A stretch of DNA of 64,000 nt. Origin: Aliitabrizicola sp041905595 (GTDB lineage: Bacteria > Pseudomonadota > Alphaproteobacteria > Rhodobacterales > Rhodobacteraceae). Location: assembly GCA_041905595.1 (NCBI GenBank), contig JAYRKT010000010.1, positions 60,500 to 124,499 on the forward strand. The letters are read 5' to 3'. The position numbers and the translations under genes were made by a program. The notes beneath the pieces are model-generated. The model worked only from the letters and a program-made list of their open reading frames with translations, was not told the DNA's origin and searched no databases. Within the stretch, counting starts at the first letter, position 1; every line of letters begins with the position of its first letter. Below are positions 35,801-43,418 of the stretch, piece after piece.

Positions 35801-36221
35801 GATTGAGGCTGATCTGAGCGCAGTCGGAATTGCAAGCCTCAGCCTGACAGGCGAGACACGCGACCGCGCCGCCGTTCTCGACGCCTTCGCCCGCGGGGAC
35901 GCCCCGGTCTTCCTGCTCAGCCTCAAGGCCGGAGGCGTGGGGCTGACACTGACCGAGGCGGATACGGTGATCCTGTTCGATCCTTGGTGGAACCCGGCGG
36001 TCGAGCGTCAAGCCATGGATCGCGCCCATCGGATCGGCCAGACAAAGCCGGTCTTCGTCCATCGCCTCGTCGCCGTGGGAACGGTCGAGGAAAAGATCCT
36101 GGACCTCCAGGCGAGAAAGCAGGCCCTGGCCGACGCCCTGTTTGACGAGAACACCGACAGCAGCTTGCCGATCCTGGACGAGGCTACGCTGCAGGATCTC
36201 TTCGCACCATTGATTGGCTGA
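32868..36221 (+). CDS. SNF2-family DNA helicase/ATPase with SWIM zinc finger
   Basis: This is a protein of about 1117 residues. Near residue 65 it has a SWIM zinc finger (CSCPIGYNCKHVAAALI, the C-x-C-x(n)-C-x-H pattern). The C-terminal half is a complete SNF2 motor: LADDMGLGKTVQTLALL (motif I), VILDEAHTLKN (motif II, DEAH), LTGTPMENSLGDLW (III), VLVFSQFVEML and FDPWWNPAVERQAMDRAHRIGQ (V-VI). It would translocate on DNA and remodel protein-DNA complexes. The start is uncertain: ATG codons at 32853, 32868 and 32871 precede the conserved region and none has an ideal ribosome site. No methylase, nuclease or phospholipase genes adjoin it. Confidence 0.87.
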   Translation: MMQLEDQFDRLTAERGRDYSRRGFVRSVDLLPNGHLQARVTNYRGRTYQQHIAVRDDLVEGICSCPIGYNCKHVAAALITWSERGSPGVGTGLSFATRNWLQSLATYAPRSELAVERPQDYPDTVKDRLLYVLMPTGSQVKIDIYKGRINATGTGLNQTIRRHDILREMRSVAPAKFIRPLDLDLLSALAQTRLWEAPYSYGLPELLRPRGEEVTALLRRLCDSGRFLHDTAPEAHLTWSDHLPDARLGWRMTADGNQQLGFEDEAGRALELRTLEGATIWLDRPGGLMGRLARAVDDAALRILTSGPVVSPQEAEALGAVLPEVVAGMSLPPLRKTRRIKRAAEVRCARLTLGAELAKDGPRGWGNSHLLPTLTLRFAYDGIEVPEDGTDPRLVLAGEVVSLIRDHDWEASCRSRLLAAGALPVEELEVHWPNERMAGCDFVFAEGEMSLHLLRMTDKRDALHFAFGLLPALRDEGWEITETAKWPYRLSPEAASLSVSTRGERGESFGGQDWFSLGFTAEIGGQTLDIAPLLAACLEQIREDWEEVPDVETLRQQLSVRPIYLDRGKNSYAALDLSPLAPLLHLFLSHHAELGALHHPTDAGVARLVEEALEGSTVRFSDHAGILPLARHLDALARGENLHPPAGLTAQLRPYQAFGAAWMTGLVSAGFGAILADDMGLGKTVQTLALLQARREAGGTLPALLIVPTSLLHGWQVQAAQFAPELRLLVLHGPNRQALRKRLGEADLVITTYPLLARDRDWLAGQQWPLVILDEAHTLKNPASHLAKALREIPAQGRIALTGTPMENSLGDLWTLFDWVVPGLLGDRKRFQALFRTPIEKHGDAGAQARLNRRLRPFLLRRTKEEVAAELPPRTEILERVSLPKAQQGLYEAVRSAMDQRVREAIGSRGLAGARITVLDALLKLRQVCCDPTLVKTGAARSVTDSAKRDRLRELLAELVAEGRRVLVFSQFVEMLRLIEADLSAVGIASLSLTGETRDRAAVLDAFARGDAPVFLLSLKAGGVGLTLTEADTVILFDPWWNPAVERQAMDRAHRIGQTKPVFVHRLVAVGTVEEKILDLQARKQALADALFDENTDSSLPILDEATLQDLFAPLIG

Positions 36222-36325
36222 CATGACCGATCGAAGACCTCCTTGCGCCGGCTGAAATCCCGCGACCCATGTGGTCCCGCTGTTGTGCTCTTTCTGTCTG
36301 AGCGGCGCAACGAAGCGCCCCGTCG

Positions 36326-37003
36326 TCACCTTGTCTCGCCAGCCACCCGCTGCAGCACCCTGCAAGCAACGTCTTGCGCAGTCAGGTAAAGATCCTGGTA
36401 GTCTGGACGTGCCATCAGTCGGCTCATCACCGTTCGAGCCAGTCCGGGATTCATTCCGCGAGCCACCTTCAAAGCCACGCCACTTGCCTCCGCCAAAGGC
36501 TTTAGTGAGGCAACGAGAGCATGCTCGCCAAGCACAACAGCGGTGGCGGCAATATCGAACATATCACGGGGTTGCAGTGTTGCACCCCTATAGACGATCT
36601 TCTTCCCGAGTATTTCCGCCGGTGTCTCGCGATTGACCTCCCTGCCATTGACAATTGCCTGTTCAAAGGGGTGGTCTGTGACCGTAGGACAGCAGATGAA
36701 ATCGACCTCTCCGACGCCATCAAAGACGATCTTGAGGGCCCTAGTGCCATCTGTCTCGTAGCCGCTCGGAACGAGGCTAAGCTTGAATCCTTGGGTTTCT
36801 GGATTCAAAAAGGGCAGATATTGGGCATCACTGACAAACAGATCAATGTCGTGACTATCACGGTGCCCGATCTGCAGCATGAGGGCAGTGCCACCACCGA
36901 ATGTCCAGTCGTTCATGGCAATGCCATTTGCATTCGCTTGATCGATGATTGCCATTCCCTGGTCGAAAAGCTCGGGCCATCGGCTCGGGTTGGGGGTATT
37001 CAT
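36326..37003 (-). CDS. AbiEii-like nucleotidyltransferase, putative toxin
   Basis: The 225-residue protein belongs to the nucleotidyltransferase AbiEii/AbiGii toxin group. The NTase signature is FGGGTALMLQIGHRDSHDID, followed by LF, with the GG and D-x-D metal-binding pattern; a second acidic strand is in VDFI. Relatives act as toxins in abortive-infection systems by transferring nucleotides to an essential RNA or protein. Its ATG overlaps the stop of the upstream small gene in TGATG, so the two are translationally coupled. That layout of a small gene before the NTase fits a toxin-antitoxin pair, but toxicity is inference. Confidence 0.78.
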   Translation of the reverse strand: MNTPNPSRWPELFDQGMAIIDQANANGIAMNDWTFGGGTALMLQIGHRDSHDIDLFVSDAQYLPFLNPETQGFKLSLVPSGYETDGTRALKIVFDGVGEVDFICCPTVTDHPFEQAIVNGREVNRETPAEILGKKIVYRGATLQPRDMFDIAATAVVLGEHALVASLKPLAEASGVALKVARGMNPGLARTVMSRLMARPDYQDLYLTAQDVACRVLQRVAGETR

Positions 37004-37266
37004 CAGGATGCGAGCGGAAGCCTGTAACCGGCAAGGTCAGAAAACTTCCTGGCCACCAAGGCAACCTTTTCCGGGTCGACGGCCATTGCATCGATGAAGG
37101 CATGCTGCAGGTTCAGAGATACTTCCGAGAGAAATGCAAAGGTCGCATGGTCGCAGACGACAGCACTTTCGGGATCGGCAATGCGGACTGCGAGCTGGGC
37201 AGGCGTTACCGCCACGCTATAGGGCGCGTTCACAGTAGCCATAACCTTCGACAGGACAGGAAGCAT
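37003..37266 (-). CDS. Small protein coupled to the AbiEii-like gene, putative antitoxin
   Basis: The 87-residue protein has no family that I recognise. It is mostly helical-looking and has no clear HTH. It shares the TGATG junction with the nucleotidyltransferase downstream and has its own promoter-like sequence upstream, so it is probably the antitoxin or regulatory partner. An internal ATG at 37242 with GAAGG upstream is an alternative start. Confidence 0.65.
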   Translation of the reverse strand: MLPVLSKVMATVNAPYSVAVTPAQLAVRIADPESAVVCDHATFAFLSEVSLNLQHAFIDAMAVDPEKVALVARKFSDLAGYRLPLAS

Positions 37267-37298
37267 CTGTCTAACCTGTTGCCAGCAGAGACGTTTGA

Positions 37299-37327
37299 TA
37301 GATAGTCCGAGAAGCCAAGAAAATCAA
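37299..37327 (-). promoter_or_regulatory. Sigma-70-type promoter of the putative toxin-antitoxin operon
   Basis: On the minus strand TTGATT (37322-37327) and TATCTA (37299-37304) are spaced by 17 bases. The -10 lies 33 bases upstream of the small gene's ATG. Confidence 0.6.
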
Positions 37328-37659
37328 TGCCACGTTCGGGCTCAACCAAGACGTGGCTCTCCGTCGCGGCGCAGAAGAGGTGTAGCAGGACTCAGGTGAG
37401 ATCAGCTCAGCCGCTATCACACGTGCAGATCGCGTGGAACCCGGCCCTTTGCTGACGGTTAGGCTCTGCCTGGCGCTGCAGTGCAGCCTCCTGAAACCAG
37501 CCGTTCATGCTTACCGCAGCGATCTCAGCGGGGGGCTGTCTCCGATGCGGACCAACCGATCATTCGCTGCATGTGCGTCGTAGGCAATAGCTCTTGATCG
37601 CGATTGGCGTAAGCAGACTGATGCAGGTGCGGCGATGTGACCGCCGCAACGCAGTTTTC
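37328..37659. other. Intergenic stretch without a recognised gene
   Basis: About 330 bases between the toxin-antitoxin promoter and the end of the broken tctA. No open frame has recognisable content and no convincing terminator for the tct operon was found. Confidence 0.45.
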
Positions 37660-39161
37660 TCAACCGTCGCTTTCGGTAAAGACCTCGTCCCGGCGCTTGC
37701 GGATCTGGGGCAGGAAGACCAGCACCAGGATCGCCAGCGACATCAGCAGCAGCGTGGCGCTGATCGGGCGGGTGACGAAGGTGGTGGGGTCGCCCCGCGA
37801 CAGGATCATCGCCCGGCGCAGGTTCTCCTCAAGCAGGGGACCAAGGACGAAGCCCAGCAGCAGCGGCGCGGGCTCGCAGCGCAGCTTGGACAGGACATAG
37901 CCCAGCAGCCCGAAGCCGGCGACCGCGAACAGGTCGTAGGTGTTCGAGTTGACCGAATAGACCCCGATCGAGCACATCGCCATGATGATCGGGAACAGCA
38001 CGTAATAGGGCACGGTCAGCAGCTTGACCCACATGCCGATCAGCGGCAGGTTCAGCACCACCAGCATCAGGTTGCCGATCTACATCGACGCGATGATGCC
38101 CCAGAACAGCGCCGGCTGTTCGGTGACCACGTTGGGGCCGGGCACGATGCCCTGGATGATCATCGCGCCGATCATCAGCGCCATCACCGGGTTCGCCGGG
38201 ATGCCCAGCGTCAGCAGCGGGATGAAACTGGTCTGCGCGCCCGCGTTGTTGGCGCTTTCCGGCCCGGCGACACCCGCAAGCGCCCCCTTGCCGAATTCTT
38301 CGGGGTTCTTCGAAACCTTCTTCTCGATCGTGTAGGACGCGAAGGATGCCAGGATCGCGCCCCCGCCCGGCAGGATCCCCAGCACCGACCCGATGCCGGT
38401 GCCGCGCAGGACGGGGCCGATCATCTGGCGGAACTCGTCCCGGTTCGGGAGCAGGCGGGTGATGTTCCTGGTCATCACCTGGCGGTCGTGTTCGTCCTCC
38501 AGGTTGCGCAGGATTTCCGCGATGCCGAAGACGCCCACGGCCACGGCCACGAAGTTCAGCCCGTCGGCAAACTGGTTCATGCCCATCGTGAAGCGCGGCG
38601 CGCCCGTATAGACGTCGGTGCCGACCATGCCCAGCAACAGGCCCAGCACTACCATGGCAAGCGCCTTCAGAACCGATCCAGGGCCACCGACATCACCAGG
38701 CCCATGACCATCAGGCTGAAATATTCGGCCGCGCCGAATTTCAGAGCGATGGTGGTCAGGGGCGGCGCGAAGATCGCCACCAGGAAGGTCGCCACGCTGC
38801 CCGCGAAGAAGGACCCCAGGGCGGCGGTGGCAAGCGCCGTGCCCGCGCGGCCCTTGCGCGCCATCTGGTATCCGTCGATGGCCGTCACGGCGGAGGAGCT
38901 TTCGCCCGGCATGTTGATCAGGATCGCCGTGGTCGATCCGCCGTATTGCGCGCCGTAATAGATCCCCGCCAGCATGATCAGCGAGGACACCGGTTCAAGC
39001 TGGAAGGTGATCGGCAGCAGCATGGCGATGGTCGCCGTGGCGCCGATGCCCGGCAGCACGCCGATCAGCGTGCCCAGCAGCACCCCGATCAGGCAGAAGG
39101 CAAGGTTGGCCAGCGAGGAAGCGACGCCGAATCCCAGGGCAAGGTTGGAAAGCAGGTCCAT
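37660..39161 (-). pseudogene. tctA: Broken tctA: large permease subunit of a tripartite tricarboxylate transporter
   Basis: The locus spells a full-length TctA (about 500 residues, 12 hydrophobic segments) in three pieces. The first (38667-39161) has LIGVLPGIGATATIAMLLPI and QYGGSTTAILINMPGE, then loses frame after LVMSVALDRF. The second (38080-38655) resumes at VLKALAMVVLGLLLGMVGTD with ILPGGGAILASFASY and stops at a TAG (38080-38082) inside GIIASM-stop-IGNLML, where TctA has a Trp, so TGG became TAG. The third (37660-38079) is in the same frame as the second. Two independent lesions argue against a single sequencing error. Without TctA, the intact TctB and TctC cannot form a transporter. 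Confidence 0.88.
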
Positions 39162-39170
39162 GATCGTCCC

Positions 39171-39635
39171 TTACAGCGGCAGCAACGGACCGAAGCGCCG
39201 GAAGGGCAGCCCCAGGCCATAGCTGAAGATCAGCGTGGACATGATCGTGACGACAACCGCCAGGATCAGCGCCGCCAGCGGCCGCATCCGCGACGAGGCT
39301 TGCGCGGCGATCAGCGTGGTCAGGAACAGCGCCGGCACGAAGCCGAGGCCCCGCACCGTCAGGCCGAAGAAGATCGGCGCGGGCAGGATGAACAGGATGC
39401 CGCGCCAGGCGAAGCGGCCGATGGGTTCGTCATCGGGCCGCCCGAAGGCCTTCAGCAGGATGATCGCCCCCAGCAGGAACAGCAGCCCCGACAGCACCAT
39501 CGGGAAATAGCCCGGCCCCATCCGCAGCGAGGTGCCGAATTCCAGCCCCAGGGCCTGCCAGCCGAAAAAGGCGGCCAAGGCCATGAAGAACAGGCCTGCA
39601 GCAATATCAGTTTGGTCTTTTGGTTTCGTGGACAT
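39171..39635 (-). CDS. tctB: Small permease subunit TctB of a tripartite tricarboxylate transporter
   Basis: The 154-residue protein has four hydrophobic segments and the TctB pattern (AAGLFFMALAAFFGWQALGL, then MGPGYFPMVLSGLLFLLGAIIL). The start at 39635 (MSTKPKDQTD) has GGGAGG 5 bases upstream. It lies 9 bases before the broken tctA and 63 bases after tctC in the usual C-B-A order. The protein itself looks intact. Confidence 0.87.
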   Translation of the reverse strand: MSTKPKDQTDIAAGLFFMALAAFFGWQALGLEFGTSLRMGPGYFPMVLSGLLFLLGAIILLKAFGRPDDEPIGRFAWRGILFILPAPIFFGLTVRGLGFVPALFLTTLIAAQASSRMRPLAALILAVVVTIMSTLIFSYGLGLPFRRFGPLLPL

Positions 39636-39698
39636 AGTGCCTCCCCGCCCGCATGCCGCCAACAAACCCGCCGCCTCGATGGGCGGCGGGCGCATGGA

Positions 39699-40673
39699 TC
39701 AGTTCGCCGGAGCGTCTGCCAGCAGCTTGGACCAGCGTTCGATCTCGGAGGTGAAGCGCTCGTCCATGGCCGCAGGGGTGGCCAGATCGGCCGCGACCGG
39801 AGTGGTGCCCAGCGTCGCGAGACGGTCAATCACATCGGGATCGGCAAGGGCCTTCTGCAGAGCTTCGGACAAGCGGTTGCGCACATCGTCAGGCGTGCCA
39901 GCCGGTGCCCAGATGGCGTGCCATGCCGAGAGGTTGAAGCCTTCGAGGCCACTTTCGGCCAGGGTCGGCGTGTCCGGCAGCAGGGCGATCCGCTCCGGCG
40001 TGGTCACCGCATAAGGCTTGATCTCACCTGCCTTGATCTGATTGGCCGTGTTGGTCGTCTGGTCGCACATCAGGTCGATCTGTCCGCCCAGCAGATCGGT
40101 CATGGCCGGGCCGGTGCCCTTGTAGGGAACAACGGTGAACTCGATCCCGGTCGCCTCGCTCAACTGCCGTCCGCAAAGATCGGACACCGAGCCAACACCC
40201 GCCGTCCCGAAGGTGGCGCCGGTGCCCTCGCCCTTGAGCCAGTCCAGAAGCCCGGCCACATCGGCCGCCTCCAGATCCTTGCGGCTGACAAGGGTCATCG
40301 GCACGTCCGTCACCAGGCCGACCGAGGAAAAGGCTGTGTTGGTGTCGTAAGGGAGGTTGGGATAAAGCGCGCCGAAAGTCGACACGCCCACATGGTAGAG
40401 CAGCAGCGTATAGCCATCGGGCTCGGCCTTGGCGACGCGTGCCGCGCCCAGCGATCCCCCTGCACCGCCCATGTTCTCGATCAGCACCTGCTGGCCGAAC
40501 TCGGCGCTCATCTTGTCGGCAATCAGCCGGGCAACCGTGTCGCTCGGCCCACCGGCCGCTGCGGGCACGACAATGGTGATGTTCTGGCTCGGATAGTCCT
40601 GCGCCATGGCCGCACCGGCCATAAAGGGCAGGATACCCAAAACCACTTTAGCTGTAACCTTGAACGTCCTCAT
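39699..40673 (-). CDS. tctC: TctC/Bug-family periplasmic solute-binding protein
   Basis: The 324-residue protein has a signal peptide (cleavage likely after AGAAMA) and the Bug-family fold: YPSQNITIVVPAAAGGPSDT, ENMGGAGGSLGAARVAKAEPDG, then LPDTPTLAESGLEGF. Bug proteins bind carboxylates such as citrate, tartrate and malate. The ATG at 40673 has GGAGGAGAG upstream; a TTG one codon earlier is also in frame. Position directly after the enolase gene links it to the tartrate operon. Confidence 0.88.
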   Translation of the reverse strand: MRTFKVTAKVVLGILPFMAGAAMAQDYPSQNITIVVPAAAGGPSDTVARLIADKMSAEFGQQVLIENMGGAGGSLGAARVAKAEPDGYTLLLYHVGVSTFGALYPNLPYDTNTAFSSVGLVTDVPMTLVSRKDLEAADVAGLLDWLKGEGTGATFGTAGVGSVSDLCGRQLSEATGIEFTVVPYKGTGPAMTDLLGGQIDLMCDQTTNTANQIKAGEIKPYAVTTPERIALLPDTPTLAESGLEGFNLSAWHAIWAPAGTPDDVRNRLSEALQKALADPDVIDRLATLGTTPVAADLATPAAMDERFTSEIERWSKLLADAPAN

Positions 40674-40716
40674 CAATCTCTCCTCCGTGTTGATGTGGAA
40701 TGGAGTCTTGCCGCGA

Positions 40717-41991
40717 TCAGCGCAGGATGGTTCTCCCGGCGTATTCTGCCGTAGCGCCCAGCATCTCCTCGATGCGGATCAGCTGGTTGTATTTCGCAAG
40801 CCGGTCGGACCGGGCAAGGCTGCCGGTCTTGATCTGGCCGCAGTTGGTGGCGACCGCCAGGTCTGCGATGGTCGCGTCCTCGGTCTCGCCCGAGCGGTGG
40901 GACATGACGCTGGTATAGCCGTTGCGGTCGGACAGGCGCACCGCGTCCAGCGTTTCCGACAGCGTGCCGATCTGGTTCACCTTGACCAGCAACGAATTGC
41001 CGCAGCCGCGCTCGATCCCCTCGGCCAAACGAGTGAGGTTGGTCACGAACAAGTCGTCGCCGACCAGCTGCACCGACCCGCCAAGCCGGTCGGTCAGCAG
41101 CTTCCAGCCGTCCCAGTCGTCCTCGGCGCAGCCATCCTCGATCGACAGGATGGGATAATCGGCACGCAGCGCGGCCAGGTAGTCCACGTTCTCGGCCGAG
41201 GTCAGGGACTTGCCCTCGCCCGCCATTTCATACTTGCCGTTCCTGAAATATTCAGTCGAGGCGCAATCCAGCGCCAGCATGATGTCGTCGCCGGGCTTGT
41301 AGCCGGCTTTCTCGACCGCGCTCAGGATGAAATCCAGCGCGTCGCGGGCCGAGGACAGGTTCGGCGCAAAGCCGCCCTCGTCGCCGATCCCGGTCGAAAG
41401 GCCTGCCGCCGACAGTTCCTTCTTCAGCGTGTGGAACACCTCGGATCCCATGCGCACGGCGTCGCGGATGTTCTCCGCGCTGACCGGCATGATCATGAAT
41501 TCCTGGATGTCGATGGGGTTGTCGGCATGTTCGCCGCCATTGATGATGTTCATCATCGGCACCGGAAGGATGCGGGCCGAGGTGCCGCCAACATAGCGAT
41601 AGAGCGGCTGCTGGCAGGCATCCGCCGCGGCCTTGGCCACCGCCAGCGACACGCCGAGGATGGCGTTGGCGCCCAGCCGGCCCTTGTTGTGGGTGCCGTC
41701 CAGTTCGATCATCATGGCGTCGATGGCGCGCTGCTCGGTCGCGTCCTCGCCGATCAGGTTCTCGGCGATCTCGCCGTTCACGGCGGCCACGGCCTCCAGC
41801 ACGCCCTTGCCCATGTAGCGAGCCTTGTCGCCGTCGCGCTTCTCGACCGCCTCATGCGCGCCCGTGGATGCGCCCGAGGGCACCGCCGCCCGGCCCATCG
41901 TGCCGTCTTCCAGCGTCACGTCGACCTCGACGGTCGGGTTGCCGCGGCTGTCCAGGATCTCTCGCGCGAAGATGTCGATGATGGCGGTCAT
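40717..41991 (-). CDS. eno: Enolase
   Basis: The 424-residue protein is a complete enolase converting 2-phosphoglycerate to phosphoenolpyruvate. Visible motifs are SGASTGAHEAVEKRDGD, GANAILGVSLAVAKAAAD, the metal ligands in LALDCA, SIEDGC and GDDLF, the catalytic Lys in LLVKVNQIGTLSETLDAV and the signature MSHRSGETEDATIADLAVA. Its start overlaps the pyruvate kinase stop by 4 bases. An enolase inside a tartrate operon is sensible: glycerate 2-kinase two genes upstream makes its substrate and pyruvate kinase uses its product. A separate housekeeping copy is likely on the chromosome. Confidence 0.95.
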   Translation of the reverse strand: MTAIIDIFAREILDSRGNPTVEVDVTLEDGTMGRAAVPSGASTGAHEAVEKRDGDKARYMGKGVLEAVAAVNGEIAENLIGEDATEQRAIDAMMIELDGTHNKGRLGANAILGVSLAVAKAAADACQQPLYRYVGGTSARILPVPMMNIINGGEHADNPIDIQEFMIMPVSAENIRDAVRMGSEVFHTLKKELSAAGLSTGIGDEGGFAPNLSSARDALDFILSAVEKAGYKPGDDIMLALDCASTEYFRNGKYEMAGEGKSLTSAENVDYLAALRADYPILSIEDGCAEDDWDGWKLLTDRLGGSVQLVGDDLFVTNLTRLAEGIERGCGNSLLVKVNQIGTLSETLDAVRLSDRNGYTSVMSHRSGETEDATIADLAVATNCGQIKTGSLARSDRLAKYNQLIRIEEMLGATAEYAGRTILR

Positions 41992-43418
41992 GCTTTGCCT
42001 GCCCCCAAGGGTGTGACGCGAATGCTGTTGGTTGTGCCAGGCACGCCGAAGGGAAAGCCGCAGACCACAACGATGCTGTGCCGGTCATCGCCAATACCAA
42101 GGCGCAGGACCGCTTCCTCGGCCATGATCGGAACCGTATCGTGATCGCTCACCTCATCATCGACCAGCGAACGGATGCCCCAAACCAGGGCCATGCGTCG
42201 CGCAACCGCCGGGTCGGCGGTCAGCAGCACCGTCGGGCGCGGCGAGCGGTGCGAGGCGATCCGCCGTCCAGACGCGCCGGTCGAGGAGAAAGCCACAATG
42301 GCTGGGGCTTCAAGGGCACCCGCGAGGTCCACGGCTGCCGCCGCAATGGCGCGGTTTGCGGTATCTGCCTGGGGGGCCGTGGCCTGCAGTGAGGCCGCAT
42401 AGAAGGGATGCGTCTCGGTCCGGCGGATGATGCGGTCCATCATCGTCACGGCTTCTGCCGGGAATTGGCCCGAGGCGGTTTCGGCCGACAGCATCACTGC
42501 ATCCGCCCCGTCATAGATGGCCGTCGCCACGTCGGAGGCTTCGGCCCGCGTGGGCGTGGGCGTGGTGATCATCGACTCCAGCATCTGGGTAGCCACGATC
42601 ACCGGCCGGTCGAGCTGGCGGCAGAGGCGGATGATCTCCTTTTGCCGGCCCGGCACGTCCTCGGGCGGGATCTCGACGCCGAGATCGCCGCGCGCGATCA
42701 TCACCGCATCCGCCTCGAAGACGATCTGCGGCAGGCTGTCGAGCGCCGAAGGCTTCTCGATCTTGGCGACCAAGCCTGCGCGGCCCTGGATCAGAGCTTT
42801 AGCCTCGACCAGATCCTCGGGCCTCTGGACAAAGGACAGCGCCACCCAATCGACGCCGAGCGACAGACCGAACTGCAGGTCCGCGCGGTCCTTCTCGGTT
42901 AGGGCGGGCAGGTCAACCACCGTGTCGGGCAGGTTCACTCCCTTGCGGTCAAGAAGACGGCCGCCTGCCACTACGCGTGCAGTGATGGTCTCGGCATCAT
43001 GGTCAACCGTCTCCAGCCGGATGCGGCCATCGTCGATCAGCAGTTGATCGCCGGGGCAAACGGCCGCGAAGATCTCGGGATGCGGTAAGGGGATCTCGCC
43101 GGCGCCAAGGGTCAGGGTCAGTGTCTCGCCCACCAGGACCTCACGCGGGCCACCGGAGAGTTGCCCCAGTCGGATCTTCGGTCCTTGCAGGTCCTGCAGG
43201 ATGCCGATGGGTTGACCGAACTCGGCCTCCAAGGCGCGGATCGCGTCAAAGGCCTGCCGGTGATCGTCGTGGCTGCCATGGCTGAAGTTCAGCCGAAAGG
43301 TGTCGGCACCGGCGAGAAACAGGCGGCGCAGCATCTCGGGGCTGCGGCTTGCCGGACCAACGGTCGCAAGGATCTTGGCGCGGCGCGGGCGCAGCGCAGA
43401 AGGGGTCTGGATGTTCAT
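41988..43418 (-). CDS. ttuE: Pyruvate kinase (TtuE-like)
   Basis: The 476-residue enzyme makes pyruvate and ATP from PEP. It has the N-terminal RAKILATVGPAS and LNFSHGSHDDH, the signature around KIEKPSALD with the catalytic Lys, DAVMIARGDLGVEIP and ATQMLESMITTPTPTRAEASD. It overlaps both neighbours by 4 bases (ATGA junctions). In the described tartrate regions of Agrobacterium vitis plasmids a pyruvate kinase (ttuE) occupies the same place after ttuB, C and D, which supports the symbol. Confidence 0.92.
   Translation of the reverse strand: MNIQTPSALRPRRAKILATVGPASRSPEMLRRLFLAGADTFRLNFSHGSHDDHRQAFDAIRALEAEFGQPIGILQDLQGPKIRLGQLSGGPREVLVGETLTLTLGAGEIPLPHPEIFAAVCPGDQLLIDDGRIRLETVDHDAETITARVVAGGRLLDRKGVNLPDTVVDLPALTEKDRADLQFGLSLGVDWVALSFVQRPEDLVEAKALIQGRAGLVAKIEKPSALDSLPQIVFEADAVMIARGDLGVEIPPEDVPGRQKEIIRLCRQLDRPVIVATQMLESMITTPTPTRAEASDVATAIYDGADAVMLSAETASGQFPAEAVTMMDRIIRRTETHPFYAASLQATAPQADTANRAIAAAAVDLAGALEAPAIVAFSSTGASGRRIASHRSPRPTVLLTADPAVARRMALVWGIRSLVDDEVSDHDTVPIMAEEAVLRLGIGDDRHSIVVVCGFPFGVPGTTNSIRVTPLGAGKA

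Noticed and set aside
33918..36365. 815-codon open frame on -
   Set aside because: Antisense to the SNF2 helicase, whose motifs are complete; no ribosome site or domain.
38946..40754. 602-codon open frame on +
   Set aside because: Antisense to tctA, tctB and tctC; composition is that of a shadow frame.
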